In this document: positions 24,432 through 33,800 of the stretch, piece by piece
How the letters are laid out: each line of letters starts with the position of its first letter
How positions within the stretch are numbered: the first letter of the stretch is position 1
Assembly: GCF_024166365.1 (NCBI RefSeq)
Contig: NC_064822.1
Span: forward strand, 145,396,823 to 145,460,822
Reading direction: 5' to 3'
DNA length: 64,000 nucleotides
Source of the DNA: Elephas maximus indicus
Taxonomy: Eukaryota; Chordata; Mammalia; Proboscidea; Elephantidae
Made by a program: the position numbers and the translations under genes
Notes under the pieces: model-generated
Seen by the model: only the letters and a program-made list of their open reading frames with translations
What the model was told of the DNA's origin: nothing
Database searches by the model: none

Positions 24432-24694
24432 TTTGATGCCTTTTCATGTGTGTTGTTGGCCATTTCATTTTTCCACATACTTTTTTGTGCTGAGACGTTT
24501 TTCTTAGTAGATTGTGAGATCCTCATTTTCATAATGTTTAACTTTATGTTTGTTGAGTTGTTACGTTTTTCTTGAGTTATGGAATTGATACTCCTTTTTG
24601 TGGTTACCTTATTATTTACCCCTATTTTTCTAAGTAAAAACCTAACTTGTATGGTTCTATATCGCCTTGTATCACTCTCCATCTGGCAGTTCAA
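24428..24694 (-). CDS. Small ORF in the L1 inter-ORF spacer, stop overlapping ORF2 start
   Basis: An 88-codon frame, rich in Lys, Arg, Asn and Thr, fills the second half of the 467-base gap between ORF1 and ORF2. Its TGA and the ORF2 ATG share bases as ATGA (24,428-24,431). I know no function for it. It could be chance, or it could help deliver ribosomes to ORF2 by termination-reinitiation. The gap is long compared with about 60 bases in human L1. Confidence 0.35.
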   Translation of the reverse strand: MNCQMESDTRRYRTIQVRFLLRKIGVNNKVTTKRSINSITQEKRNNSTNIKLNIMKMRISQSTKKNVSAQKSMWKNEMANNTHEKASK

Positions 24695-24898
24695 TGCCTC
24701 CTATATTTAGTTCCTCTTTTTGATTATTGTGTTCGTTTATCTATTGATTTCCCTGATTTCCTGTTATGTGTTTTATTTTGTTTATTTATTTTTTTTTAGG
24801 ATTAATCTTACTTTGTTTGTTTTTGTGCTTTCCCTATTTAAGTTGGTTGATATCAGGACGTTCTGTTTTGTGACCTTGTATTGTGCTGGTACCTGATA

Positions 24899-25919
24899 TT
24901 ATTGGTCATCAGGCCAAACAATCTCCTTCAGCATTTCTTGCAGTCTTGGTTTAGTTTTTGCAAATTCTCTAAACTTATGTTTATCTGTAAATATCTTAAT
25001 TTCTCCTTCATATTTCAGAGAGAGTTTTGCTGGATATATAGATCCTTGGCTGGCAGTTTTTCTCCTTCAGTGCTCTGTATACGTCGTCCCATTCCCTTCT
25101 TGCTTGCATGGTTTCTGCTGAGTAGTCTGAACTTATTCTTATTGATTCTCCCTTGAAAGAAACCTTTCTTTTCTCCCTGGCTGCTTTTAAAATTTTCTGT
25201 TTGTCTTTGGTTTTGGCAAGTTTGATGATAATATGTCTTGGTGTTTTTCTTTTAGGATCAATCTTAAATGGGGTTCGATGAGCATCTTGGATAGATATCC
25301 TTTCATCTTTCATGATGTCAGGGAAGTTTTGTGTCAGGAGTTCTTCAACTATTTTCTCTGTGTTTTCTGTCCTCCCTCCCTGTTCTGGGACTCCAATCAC
25401 TCGCAAGTTATCCTTCTTGATAGAGTCGCACATGATTCTTAGGGTTTCTTCATTTTTTTTAATTCTTTTATCTGATTTTTTTTCAGCTATGTTGGTGTTG
25501 ATTCCCTGCTCCTCCAGAAGTCCCAGTCTACATTCTAATTGCTCGAGTCTGCTCCTCTGACTTTCTATTGCGTTGTCAAATTCTGTAATTTTATTGTTAA
25601 TCTTTTGGATTTCTACATGCTGTCTCTCTATGGATTCTTGCAACTTATTAATTTTTCCACTATGTTCTTGAATAACCTTTTTGAGTTCTTCAACAGTTTT
25701 ATCCGTGTGTTCCTTGGCTTTTTCTGCAGTTATCCTAATTTCATTCGTGATATCTTTAAGCATTCTGTAAATTAGTTTTTTATATTCTGTATCTGATAAT
25801 TCCAGGATTGTATCTTCATTTGGGAAAGATTTTGATTCTTTTGTTTGGGGGGTTGGAGAAGCTGTCATGGTCTGCTTCTTTATGTGGTTTGATATGGACT
25901 GCTGTCTCCGAGCCATCAC
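24899..25919 (-). pseudogene. L1 ORF1p (RNA-binding chaperone), frameshifted near the C-terminus
   Basis: The frame from ATG 25,919 gives 303 residues and stops at 25,008. Visible parts are a basic N-terminus, a coiled coil around residues 60-150, an RRM core with NLRVIGVPE, and a C-terminal domain with SAETMQARREW. Near 25,035-25,045 the frame slips. The expected ending then continues in the next frame to a stop at 24,899-24,901. The span is 1,021 bases, one base over a multiple of three, so a single-base insertion explains it, giving about 339 residues in the parent. ORF1p forms trimers that coat L1 RNA. The lesion truncates the C-terminal domain. A sequencing error at this base is possible. 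Confidence 0.88.
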
Positions 25920-26937
25920 TGGGAAACTAGATTTTCCAGGTAATCAGCGAAAAAAAATGCAGTCAGATCCCTATCTGAATTCTCCTTCTGGCTCAGGGTA
26001 TTCGGATGTTAATGGAGCCGCCTGGGGAGGGTGGGGGAGGGATCAGAGAGCTAGGCGTGTAGCACCGCAGAATATAGAGCTGATCCCCGCATTCGCGCTC
26101 CGCCCCCATCGGCCAGAATCCCGGCAGGACGGCTCCCCGGCTGGGATGCTACTCTTGCCGCTCCAAGATCAGTCACTTCCTCCTGGGGATTTCTCCCTCC
26201 GGTGCGCCGCACCGCTCGCGCGAACTGAGTGGGCGTGGCCCTCACGAACAGCTGAGTTCGCCCCCGGGGTCTATTCAGGGGAATGCGCTCACACCCCGCC
26301 TACTGTCGCCAAGATCTCAGGGGGACGGCTCCCCGGCTGGGCCGCTGGTCTCCCCGCTCCAAGACCAGTCACTTCCGGGGATTTCTCCCTCTGGTGCGCT
26401 GCACCGCTCGCGCAAACTGGGTGGGCATGGCTCTCACGAACGTCTGGGCGCCCCCCTCCGGGGTCGCTTTAGGGAAATATAGCTGATCCCCACGCTCTCG
26501 CCTCGCCTGCTTCCCACCAAACTGCCGGCGGGACGGCTCCCTGGCTGGGACACTGCTTTCCCCGCTCCAAGATCAGTCACTGCCTCCCGGGTGCTTCTCC
26601 TGCCGGCTGCGCCGCTACGCCGCCTGCTCCAACCAGCTAGACTCCCTCTCGGGATGGGTTCGGGGGGGTAGGGCTGGGCCCCTTGTCTGTGCCGTCTGCC
26701 CCCCTGGGCTCTGCCCTAGCCCGGGCTCCGAAGGTCACCTGCCTGGTACGCTGGCTCTTAGTTCTGAAAACGATCGCTGTCTGTCCGTATTTGTTCGTTC
26801 TCCGTCTCAAAGTCTGTGTTTGTTGTTCAGAGTTTGTAGATTGTTGTGTATGTGATCGATTCACTTGTTTTTCCGAGTCTTTGTTGCAAGAGGGATCCGC
26901 GGTAGCGTCCACCTAGTCCACCATCGTGGCCCCCCAC
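25920..26937 (-). promoter_or_regulatory. L1 5' UTR built of tandem GC-rich monomers
   Basis: This 1.0-kb, CpG-dense internal promoter region contains three related tandem units of about 200 bases. The landmark gacggctccccggctgg occurs at 26,128 and 26,324, and with one change at 26,532 (spacings 196 and 208). Each is followed at similar distance by a 'gctccaaga.cagtcac' block, and two of the units by 'gcaccgctcgcgc'. This resembles the monomer arrays known for mouse L1 promoters. Confidence 0.75.
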
Positions 26938-26952
26938 CGAAGTTTAGTTTTT
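26938..26952. repeat. L1 target-site duplication, 5' side
   Basis: Second copy of the 15-bp direct repeat, directly abutting the L1 5' end, which shows that the element is not 5'-truncated. Confidence 0.92.
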
Positions 26953-27353
26953 AAAAAGCCCTTAGATTGGTCATGAAGACAACCGAGATATTAACACAAA
27001 TGACCATGGTAAGAATCAAGTACAGATTCAGGAACACTTTCCTGTGGGTTAGTTCTGAGGAGCTATGGTGAGGTGGTCACCAAGAATTTGGAGATCAGGG
27101 AATTGTGGTATAAACATATAGTGGATCCAAGCATAGATATGCAAAGTCACCTAAAGGAAACTATTGTTCCAAGGTATGTGTAGAGAGGAGTGGGGATACA
27201 GGAATACTGACTGAATACTAACATAGTTACAGAATGACCGCTCGGTCAATAAAACTATGAAGACACTGTTCAGACATGGCAGTACAGAAAAAAAAGAAAC
27301 AAATTGGTGATATTAATAATTAATGTTTATTTAGAGCTTAATGTGTCCAGCCA
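26953..27353. other. No recognised feature
   Basis: Between the L1 and the next RTE; moderately AT-rich, no gene seen. Confidence 0.5.
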
Positions 27354-29695
27354 TGTTGATGTTACGTGCCACCAAGTTGGTTCCGACTCATAGCTGCCCT
27401 ATGTACGAGAGAACGATACACTGCCCAGTCCGGTGTTCAGTCCTGTGCCATTGTTGCAGTCACTGTGTCAATCCATCTCATTGAGGGGCCTCCTCCTTTT
27501 CGCTGACCCTCTACTTTACCAAGCATGATGTCCTTCTCCAGAGACTGATCCCTCTTGACATGACCAAAGTGTGTCAGACATAGTCTTGCCATCCTTGCTT
27601 CTAAGGAGCATTCTGGTAGTACTTTTTCCAAGACAGATTTGTTTGTTCTTTTGGCAGTTCATGGTATATTCAATATTCTTCTCCAATACCACAATTCAAA
27701 GGGGTCAATTCTTCTTCGATCTTCCTTATTCATTATCCAGCTTTCAAGTGCATAGAAGGCAACTGAAAACACCATGGCTTGGGTCAGACACACTTTGGTC
27801 TTCCAGATGACATTTTTCTTTTCAACACTTAAAAGAGGTCTTTTGCAACAGATTTGACCAATGCAATGTGTCTTTTGATTTCTCGACTGCTGTTTCCATG
27901 CATGTTGATTCTGGATACAATTAAAATGAAATCTTTGTCAACTTCAACTTTTCTCCATTTATCATGATGTGCTCTTTGGTCCAGTTGTGAGGATTTTTGT
28001 TTTCTTTTGTTGAGGTGCAATCCATACTGAAGGCTGTGGTCTTTGATCTTCATCAGTAAGTACTTCAAGTCCTCTTCACTTTCAGCAAGCAAGGTTGTAT
28101 CATCTGCATAACTCAGGTGGTTAATGAGTCTTCCTCCAAACCTGATGCCCCATTCTTCTTCATATAGTCCAGCTTCTCGTATTATCTACTCAGCATACAG
28201 ATTGAATAGCACGGTGAAAGGATATAACCCTGACACACACCTTTCCTGATTTTAAACCAAGCAGTATCTCTGTGTTCTGTTCAAACAACTGCCTCTTGAT
28301 CTATGTACAGATTCCTCACAAGCACGATTAAGTGTTCTGGAATTCCTGCTATTTGCAATGTTATCCATAATTTGTTATGACCCACACAGTCGAATGCCTT
28401 TGGACAGTCAATATAACACAGATAAACATATCTCTGATATTCTCTGCTTTCAGCCAGCATCCACCTGACATCCATAATGATATCCCTGGTTCCGTGCCCT
28501 CTTCTGAATCTGGCTTGAATTTCTGGCAGTTCCATATCAATATGCTGTTGCTACCACTTTTGAATGATCTTCAGTAAAATTTTACTTGCGTGTGATATTA
28601 TTGATATTGTTTGATAATTTTCATATTTGGTGGGATCACCTTTCTTGGGAATAGGCATAAATATAGACTTCTTCCAGTCAATTGGCCAGGAAACTGTCTT
28701 CAAATTTCTTGGCATAGATGGGTGAGTACTTCCAGCACTGCATCCATTTGTTGAAACATCTCAATTTGTATTCCATCAATTCCTGGAGCCTTGTTTTTTG
28801 CCAATACCTTCAGTGTAGTCAATACCTTCAGTGTAGCTTGGACTTCTTCCTTCAGTAACATTGGTTCCTTCTCATGTGGTATCTCCTAAAATGGTCAAAC
28901 ATTGACTAATTCTTTTTGGTATAGTGACTCTGTGTATTCCTTCCATCTTCTTTTGATGTTTACTGAACCGTTTAATATTTTCCCCATAGAATCTTTCAAT
29001 GTTGCAACTCGATGTTGAATTTTTTCTTCAGTTCTTTCAGCTTGAGAAATACTGAGCATGTTCTTCTCTTTCTGTTTTCCATCTCCAGGTGTTTGCACAT
29101 GTCATTATAACACTTTACTTTGTCTTTTCGAACCACACTTTGAAATCTTCTGTTCAACTCATTTACTTCATCACTTCTTTCTTTTGCTTTAGCGACTCAA
29201 CCTTCAAGAGCAACTTTCAGAGTCTCTTCTGACATCCATTTTGGCCTTTTGTTTCTTTCCTGCCTTTTCAGTGACCTCTTGCTTTCTTCATGGATGATGT
29301 CCTTCCACAACTCATCTGGTCTTTAGTCATTAGTGTTCAACATGTCAAATCTGTTCTTGAAATGGTCTCTAAATTCAGGTGGTATATATTCAAGGTTGTA
29401 CTTTGGCTCTTGTGGACTTGTTCTAATTTTCTTCAGCTTCAAATTGAACGTACACATGAGCAGGTGATGGTCTGTTCCACTGTTGAGCTTTTCCATTGTC
29501 TCTTCCCACTGATGGAGTCAATTTGATTCCTGTGTATTCCATCTGGCACGGTCCACATGTATAGTTGCCATTTATGTTGGTGAAAAAAGGTATTTGCAAT
29601 GAAGAAGTGACCCCATTGGTATTTGAATACTGGTGGCATAGCTTCACATCAACACAAAAGCCCCCACAGTACAACAAACTGACAGATATGTGGGA
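27354..29695 (-). mobile_element. RTE LINE, near-complete with endonuclease deletion
   Basis: On the minus strand it begins with the RTE 5' end (rc near 29,640-29,690) and after about 90 bases joins the middle of the endonuclease at about 29,610 (FFIANTFFHQHKW). It then continues through the linker, RT (PEIQARFRRG, KAFDCVGHNKLW, YADD near 28,110), the C-terminus and 3' UTR to 27,354. Several frameshifts and stops are present. An 18-base repeat (accttcagtgtagtcaat) is tandemly duplicated near 28,805-28,840. Confidence 0.9.
27437..29639 (-). pseudogene. RTE endonuclease/RT remnant
   Basis: Open pieces at 29,439-29,639 (endonuclease, after the deletion), 28,895-29,098 (linker), 28,281-28,535 (RT with KAFDCV and RNLYIDQEAVV), 27,829-28,092 (thumb) and 27,437-27,631 (C-terminus, MARLCLTHFGHV) succeed one another in order. 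The N-terminal endonuclease with its metal-binding residues is lost. Confidence 0.85.
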
Positions 29696-29712
29696 GTGGG
29701 CAGTCATAGGTC

Positions 29713-29860
29713 TATTTAATCCTCATAGTTATCCAATTATGTATGTACACATATTATTCCTATTTCAGGGATGAAAAGACTGAAGCTTGCAGTGGTAAAT
29801 GACTCATTCTGGCCGCACAATTAAGTAATGGGGTAACTCCAGAGCCCATCCTGGAACAAG
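29713..29860 (-). repeat. MIR SINE
   Basis: 'tttaatcctcatagttatcc', 'tattcctatttcagggatga' and 'gactgaagct' follow the MIR reverse complement. Confidence 0.7.
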
Positions 29861-29984
29861 GAGCAAAATATCTGACTTCATGTGGTTGGTTACTAATGTG
29901 TGCCCATTGTTAAGATGAGAGAGATGCATCAGATAATCTTATCCTGGTGCTACCAGTATGTATTTCATTCATTTATTTTTATTC

Positions 29985-30835
29985 ACTTATTTGACAAATA
30001 TTTATTCAATATCCATTGTGGGCAAATCTGTTTAAGGCATTGGGGTACAGGATCATGACTAAAAACAGACACAATTCTTTCCACCATGGAGCTTACAAAT
30101 TAAAATGAAACTGTGATAAACACTGTGTTTTCTTTTTCATCCCATGAACCACTATGCCCATTGCTATTGTAAATGTGGCAACGTGAACTCAGAACAGGTA
30201 AATATGACCATGAGAACCTAGACCAGGGCAGTTTTGTCCAAGTCAGTGAGGCCAGCAAAGGGTGCCCTGAAGAAGTAAGCAACATTTGAACCAAGATTTG
30301 AAAATTGTGTGGCAGCTAGCTCTATAAAGAAGAAATAAGTACAAACATATGCTAGACAAAAGGAATGTTATGTACCAGGTTGTTACGATGCGGGGGGGGG
30401 GGCGGTCTATGAAGGTGACGGTATAGCAAGTATGAGAGATTAGGCTGGTTGAAGCTGAGGAAGGGGAGGGCATGTGGAGTGAGATAAAATTGGAGACTAT
30501 GCATAGTCTCAAATGGCATTTAGGGAGATTTGTATTTATTTATGGTAAAAGTAATGGGAAATCATTGTTGATGGTGGTTGGGGGGTAGTGATAAGTGTTT
30601 TAAACAAACCATGATGGTTATAATATGAAGAATGGATTGGGCAATGGAAGAGTGGAGATTAATCAGAGGCTGTTGTAGCCGTCCATGAGAGAGCTACAAT
30701 GGTTTTGTTGATGGTTAATGGTTCAAGCATTGAGGTTGGTAAGCTTTTCTATAGCCTAGAATCAACAGGACTTAGAGAAGAACTGGTTATGAGGATGGTA
30801 GGGGAGAGGGCATTACCAAGGGTGACTTCTGAGTT
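29985..30835 (+). repeat. Ancient LINE-like repeat, third copy
   Basis: 'gacaaatatttattcaatat', 'ttccaccatggagcttaca', 'gaaccaagatttgaa' and 'aagggtgacttctgagttt' repeat the order seen at 16.7 kb. A G11 run at 30,392 sits inside. Confidence 0.55.
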
Positions 30836-31016
30836 TCTATTCTATGCAGCCACATGAACGCAGTACCATCAGGAATGCATTCCACTGTTTTCTTACTTTT
30901 GCGCATTTCAGATATGGCAAACTAGTCTCTCAGAACTGATAGGAGAGGGTCTCAGAGCTTTCAGAGAACCTTGTCCAGCTGGTCTCTCCCTCCTATGGAC
31001 ACCACTTCCAGCCTCC

Positions 31017-31220
31017 TGTTGTTGTTATTGTTGTTTGCCATCCAGTTGATTCCAACTCATAGCAACCCTATAGGACAGAGTAGAACTGATCCTTAGAGCT
31101 TCCAAGGCTGTAATCTTTACTTATAGAAGCAGACTCACATTTTTCTCCCAGGGCCACTGGTGGGTTCGAGCCACCGACCATTCGATTAGCAGCAGACCTC
31201 TTACCCACTGTGTCTCCAGC
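31017..31220 (-). repeat. AfroSINE (long variant)
   Basis: gttgttgttattgttgttt tail, then 'gattccaactcatagcaacc' and the head complement 'cgattagcagcagacctc'. Confidence 0.88.
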
Positions 31221-32170
31221 CCTCTACTAGCTACTTATTTTTACACTCTAGTTTCCAATCTTCTCCATGAAGCAGAGAGCAAGGTTCTTCTATGAAGAGA
31301 CTCTGGAGAGCCCAGAACTTGGGGAGGATGGGAATGGTTAGGAACAGGCATTATGTGAAGTTCTAGGGAATCACAGGTAGAAGTTAATAATTGCCTGGCA
31401 GTAAGATCCTATTTAAAGTAGAACATCTGAATTTGTTAAAAACCTAGACTGCACTCTTACATGACTTTCCTTCCCAAAACCAGACAGTCAAGCCTTAATT
31501 TCCTATTATATTCGCTAAATGTTCTTTTTGAGTGAAAAGTAGTTCATAGTTAACAGCGATTAATGTTTACAGTTGGAAGTATAAGGGGAATATCTATTGT
31601 ATTTTGTTCATACTTTTTATTATCAAAGGCTTTTGTTTAAAAGGGTTCTACTCCAATTTTGGTCTTTAGTAAATGAATGTGTGTTCCTGTCTTTATAATT
31701 ATGTTCACATTTGACACATTTTGCTTTTCAGACCTTTTGTTTTACTGTCATGTAATCAAATTATGTCTTACAAATAAAAGTATAAATAGAAGCAAATTTA
31801 GACAAGTTCCTTAACCTCTTTGTATCTCAATTTCCTCATCTCTCAAACAAGGACATAATACCTACAGAGTGGCGAAAACAATTTTCTCACTCTCATTACT
31901 TTTCTGGCTCAAAATAGAAACTTCTGTTTCTTAGAGATATTAGATTGACGCTTTCTGCATTTTTTCCCACCCTTCACACTGGTTTGTCCCCACAAGAGGA
32001 AAAGCGATTTTAGTAATTGTTGAAATAGAGAGAGTCTGACATCCATTAATCCGTATTTATCTATTGGGCATAGATAATGTGTTAAAAAGCTTAGTAGATA
32101 CATCCCATACGGACTCTCTATTCTTCTATTTCTAGGTACATTTACAAACAGACCCTTAATGTGTGCTATG
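31221..32170. other. Mostly unassigned with a MIR fragment
   Basis: 31,793-31,880 ('agttccttaacctctttgta', 'caatttcctcatctctcaaa') is MIR plus strand. The remainder shows no gene. Confidence 0.5.
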
Positions 32171-32217
32171 GGGGCAGTGGTGGTTCAGTGGTAGAATTCT
32201 CCTCTTTTATGCGGGAT

Positions 32218-32378
32218 CAAAACCAAACCAAACCAAACCCATTGCCATCCAGTCAATTCTGACCCATAGCGATCCAACAGGACAGAATAGAGGTTTCCAA
32301 GGAGTGGCTGGTGAATTCAAACTGCCAACCTTTTGGTTAACAGTTAAGCTCTTAACCACCGCACCACGAGGGCTCCTC
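32218..32378 (-). repeat. AfroSINE 1, inserted in tRNA-Gly-like sequence
   Basis: Tail aaaaccaaaccaaaccaaac, then 'gccatccagtcaattctgac' to the head complement 'accacgagggctcc'. Flanks share an imperfect repeat (ctcct…gcgggat / ctcctccacgtgggat). Confidence 0.9.
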
Positions 32379-32394
32379 CACGTGGGATAAGCCT

Positions 32395-32701
32395 GTTGCC
32401 ATGGAGTTGATTCCGACTCATAGGACTCTGTAGGATAGAGTAGAACTGCCTTACAGGGTTTCTAAGGAGCAGCTAGTGGCTTCAAACTGCCAACCTTTTG
32501 GTTAGCAGCCCACAAAAAAAAAAAAAAAAAAAAACCACTGCCCTTGAGTTAATTCCTACTCTGCGACCCTATAGAACAGAGAAGAACTGGCGCATAGAAT
32601 TTCCAAGGAGGGCCTGGAGGATTTGAACTGCCAACCTCTTGGTTAGCAGCCATAGCCCTTAACCACTAAGCCACCAGGGTTTCCGGTTAGCAGCCAGGCT
32701 C
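32395..32701 (-). repeat. AfroSINE 2, interrupted by AfroSINE 3
   Basis: 'gttgccatggagttgattcc' to 'ttttggttagcagcc' (32,510), continuing after SINE 3 as 'aggctctt' at 32,696. Confidence 0.85.
32511..32684 (-). repeat. AfroSINE 3, nested in AfroSINE 2
   Basis: A20-type tail, 'ccactgcccttgagttaatt' and head complement 'aagccaccagggtttcc', flanked by ggttagcagcc at 32,500-32,510 and 32,685-32,695. Confidence 0.9.
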
Positions 32702-32733
32702 TTCAATTCCCAGCCAATGCACCTTATGCTCAG

Positions 32734-32990
32734 TCATCACCTGTCTGAGGGTGGAGGCTTGTGTGTTGCTATGACACTAACAGGTTTCAGCAGAGCTTCC
32801 AGACTAAGACCCAGTAGGAAGAAATACCTAGCTATCTACTTCTGAAAATCAGCCAAAAAACTCTATGGATCATAATGATCTGATCCACAACGAATCATGG
32901 GGATGGTACAGGACCTGGCAGAGTTTTATTCTGTTTTGCCTGGGGTCACCATAAGTCAAGACCCAAATTGACAGCAGCTAATAACAGCAA
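32734..32990 (+). mobile_element. Short non-autonomous RTE derivative (5' end fused to 3' end)
   Basis: It begins like the RTE 5' end (catcacctgtctgagggtgg, then the 'ttccagactaaga' block also at 11,501) and after about 150 bases passes to the RTE 3' end ('ggatggtacaggacctggcag', 'gacagcagctaataacagc'). The coding region is absent. I recall such RTE-N elements as common in afrotherians. Confidence 0.75.
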
Positions 32991-33236
32991 TGTGTGTTAT
33001 GGCTTAATTATAATAAAAGTTTGTTTCTCTCTCACATAAAAGTCCAAGAGAGGTGTTCCTGATTGATAGGAGCATTTACTCCACGTGGTAAACACAGGCT
33101 GCAGATCCTTCCATGTGTGTTATGGCTTAATTATAATAAAAGTTTGTTTCTCTCTCACATAAAAGTCCAAGAGAGGTGTTCCTGATTGATAGGAGCATTT
33201 ACTCCACGTGGTAAACACAGGCTGCAGATCCTTCCA
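32991..33236. repeat. Perfect 123-base tandem duplication
   Basis: Unit 32,991-33,113 is repeated without a visible difference at 33,114-33,236. The unit starts tgtgtgttatggcttaatta and ends gcagatccttcca. The identity implies a very recent duplication or an assembly artefact. Confidence 0.92.
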
Positions 33237-33545
33237 TCTTGTGGGTCTGCTAGCCCTTGGACAGTTACTTGCATCCCAAAAGCAGAAATGGAAAGACAGT
33301 GTGGAGGGGTCTCGCTTCTGTTCAAAAGCCTCGGTTCAAAACAGCAGGCATCAGAGATTTTTGGTGAGAAGTTTTTGGACTTATGGCCTCTCCATGCTTC
33401 ATGGGGTTTGAGGCAGGCTATAATTCCTCATGACAGTAGCCCAAATTTATATCTTATGTGTCTGGAGATCTAAATCTGGGCTGTTATATTAGGAGAACTC
33501 TTCAAGATTCAGGGCTAAGTTAAATTCTCCAATCCAGCTTCACAG
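33237..33545. other. Unassigned
   Basis: Continues the sequence of the duplicated unit ('cttgtgggtctgctagccc'), probably an old LTR or MER-type repeat of unknown name. No gene. Confidence 0.35.
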
Positions 33546-33549
33546 CATA

Positions 33550-33800
33550 CTGGTTAAGATTGGCAGGCCTAAAGCCAAACTCTGGTTTCAAATACTAGTC
33601 TGTCACATACTATGTGTCTTTGTTTCAGTTTCATAACTTCTCCCTCTCTCTCTCTCTCTCTACTGCTCTGTTTCTCATCTGTGAAATAAGGATAACAGTA
33701 GAGCCTTAGACAAAACATCATTGGGATATTAGTTTAATTAATCCCTGTAAAGCCCTTACTGAAGGCTCAATAAAAATTAATTATTATTAACAGTAATAAA
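33550..33800 (+). repeat. MIR SINE with (tc)n expansion
   Basis: 'ggcctaaagccaaactctgg', 'tgtttctcatctgtgaaata' and 'gaaggctcaataaaaattaa' follow MIR. A (tc)10 run at 33,643 interrupts. Confidence 0.65.

Larger units (their letters stand above)
19605..26937 (-). mobile_element. Full-length L1 LINE with target-site duplication
   Basis: This is a complete 7.3-kb L1 on the minus strand: GC-rich 5' UTR (25,920-26,937), ORF1 (24,899-25,919), a 467-base spacer, ORF2 (20,613-24,431), a roughly 1-kb 3' UTR and an A-rich tail with an embedded CA repeat (19,605-19,625). It is flanked by a perfect 15-bp duplication cgaagtttagttttt at 19,590-19,604 and 26,938-26,952, proving insertion by target-primed reverse transcription. 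Both ORFs are broken by a few lesions only, so it is a fairly young but dead copy. The CpG-rich 5' UTR is not a gene promoter. The 3' UTR differs from primate L1, consistent with an afrotherian lineage. Confidence 0.95.
32174..32723 (+). pseudogene. tRNA-Gly-like sequence split in three by SINEs
   Basis: Piece 1 (32,174-32,217) reads gcagtggtggttcagtggta then gaattctc…gcgggat, matching the 5' half of tRNA-Gly(GCC) including the A box. Piece 2 (about 32,379-32,394) repeats 'cacgtgggataagcct'. Piece 3 (32,702-32,721) reads ttcaattcccagccaatgca, matching the T arm and acceptor end, followed by 'cc' as from a CCA tail. AfroSINEs occupy both gaps. The copy may have been a tRNA retro-pseudogene or a real gene; it is now non-functional. 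Match is from memory of the human tRNA. Confidence 0.72.

Noticed and set aside
26030..26800. CpG-rich block that looks like a gene promoter
   Set aside because: It lies inside the L1 bounded by a 15-bp duplication and is the L1 5' UTR; no cellular exon follows.
28800..28845. Short tandem repeat in the RTE as a regulatory array
   Set aside because: Only two copies of 18 bases in a dead element; a slippage product.
30392..30402. G11 run as a quadruplex or regulatory signal
   Set aside because: Single homopolymer inside an ancient repeat; most likely a replication-slippage tract.
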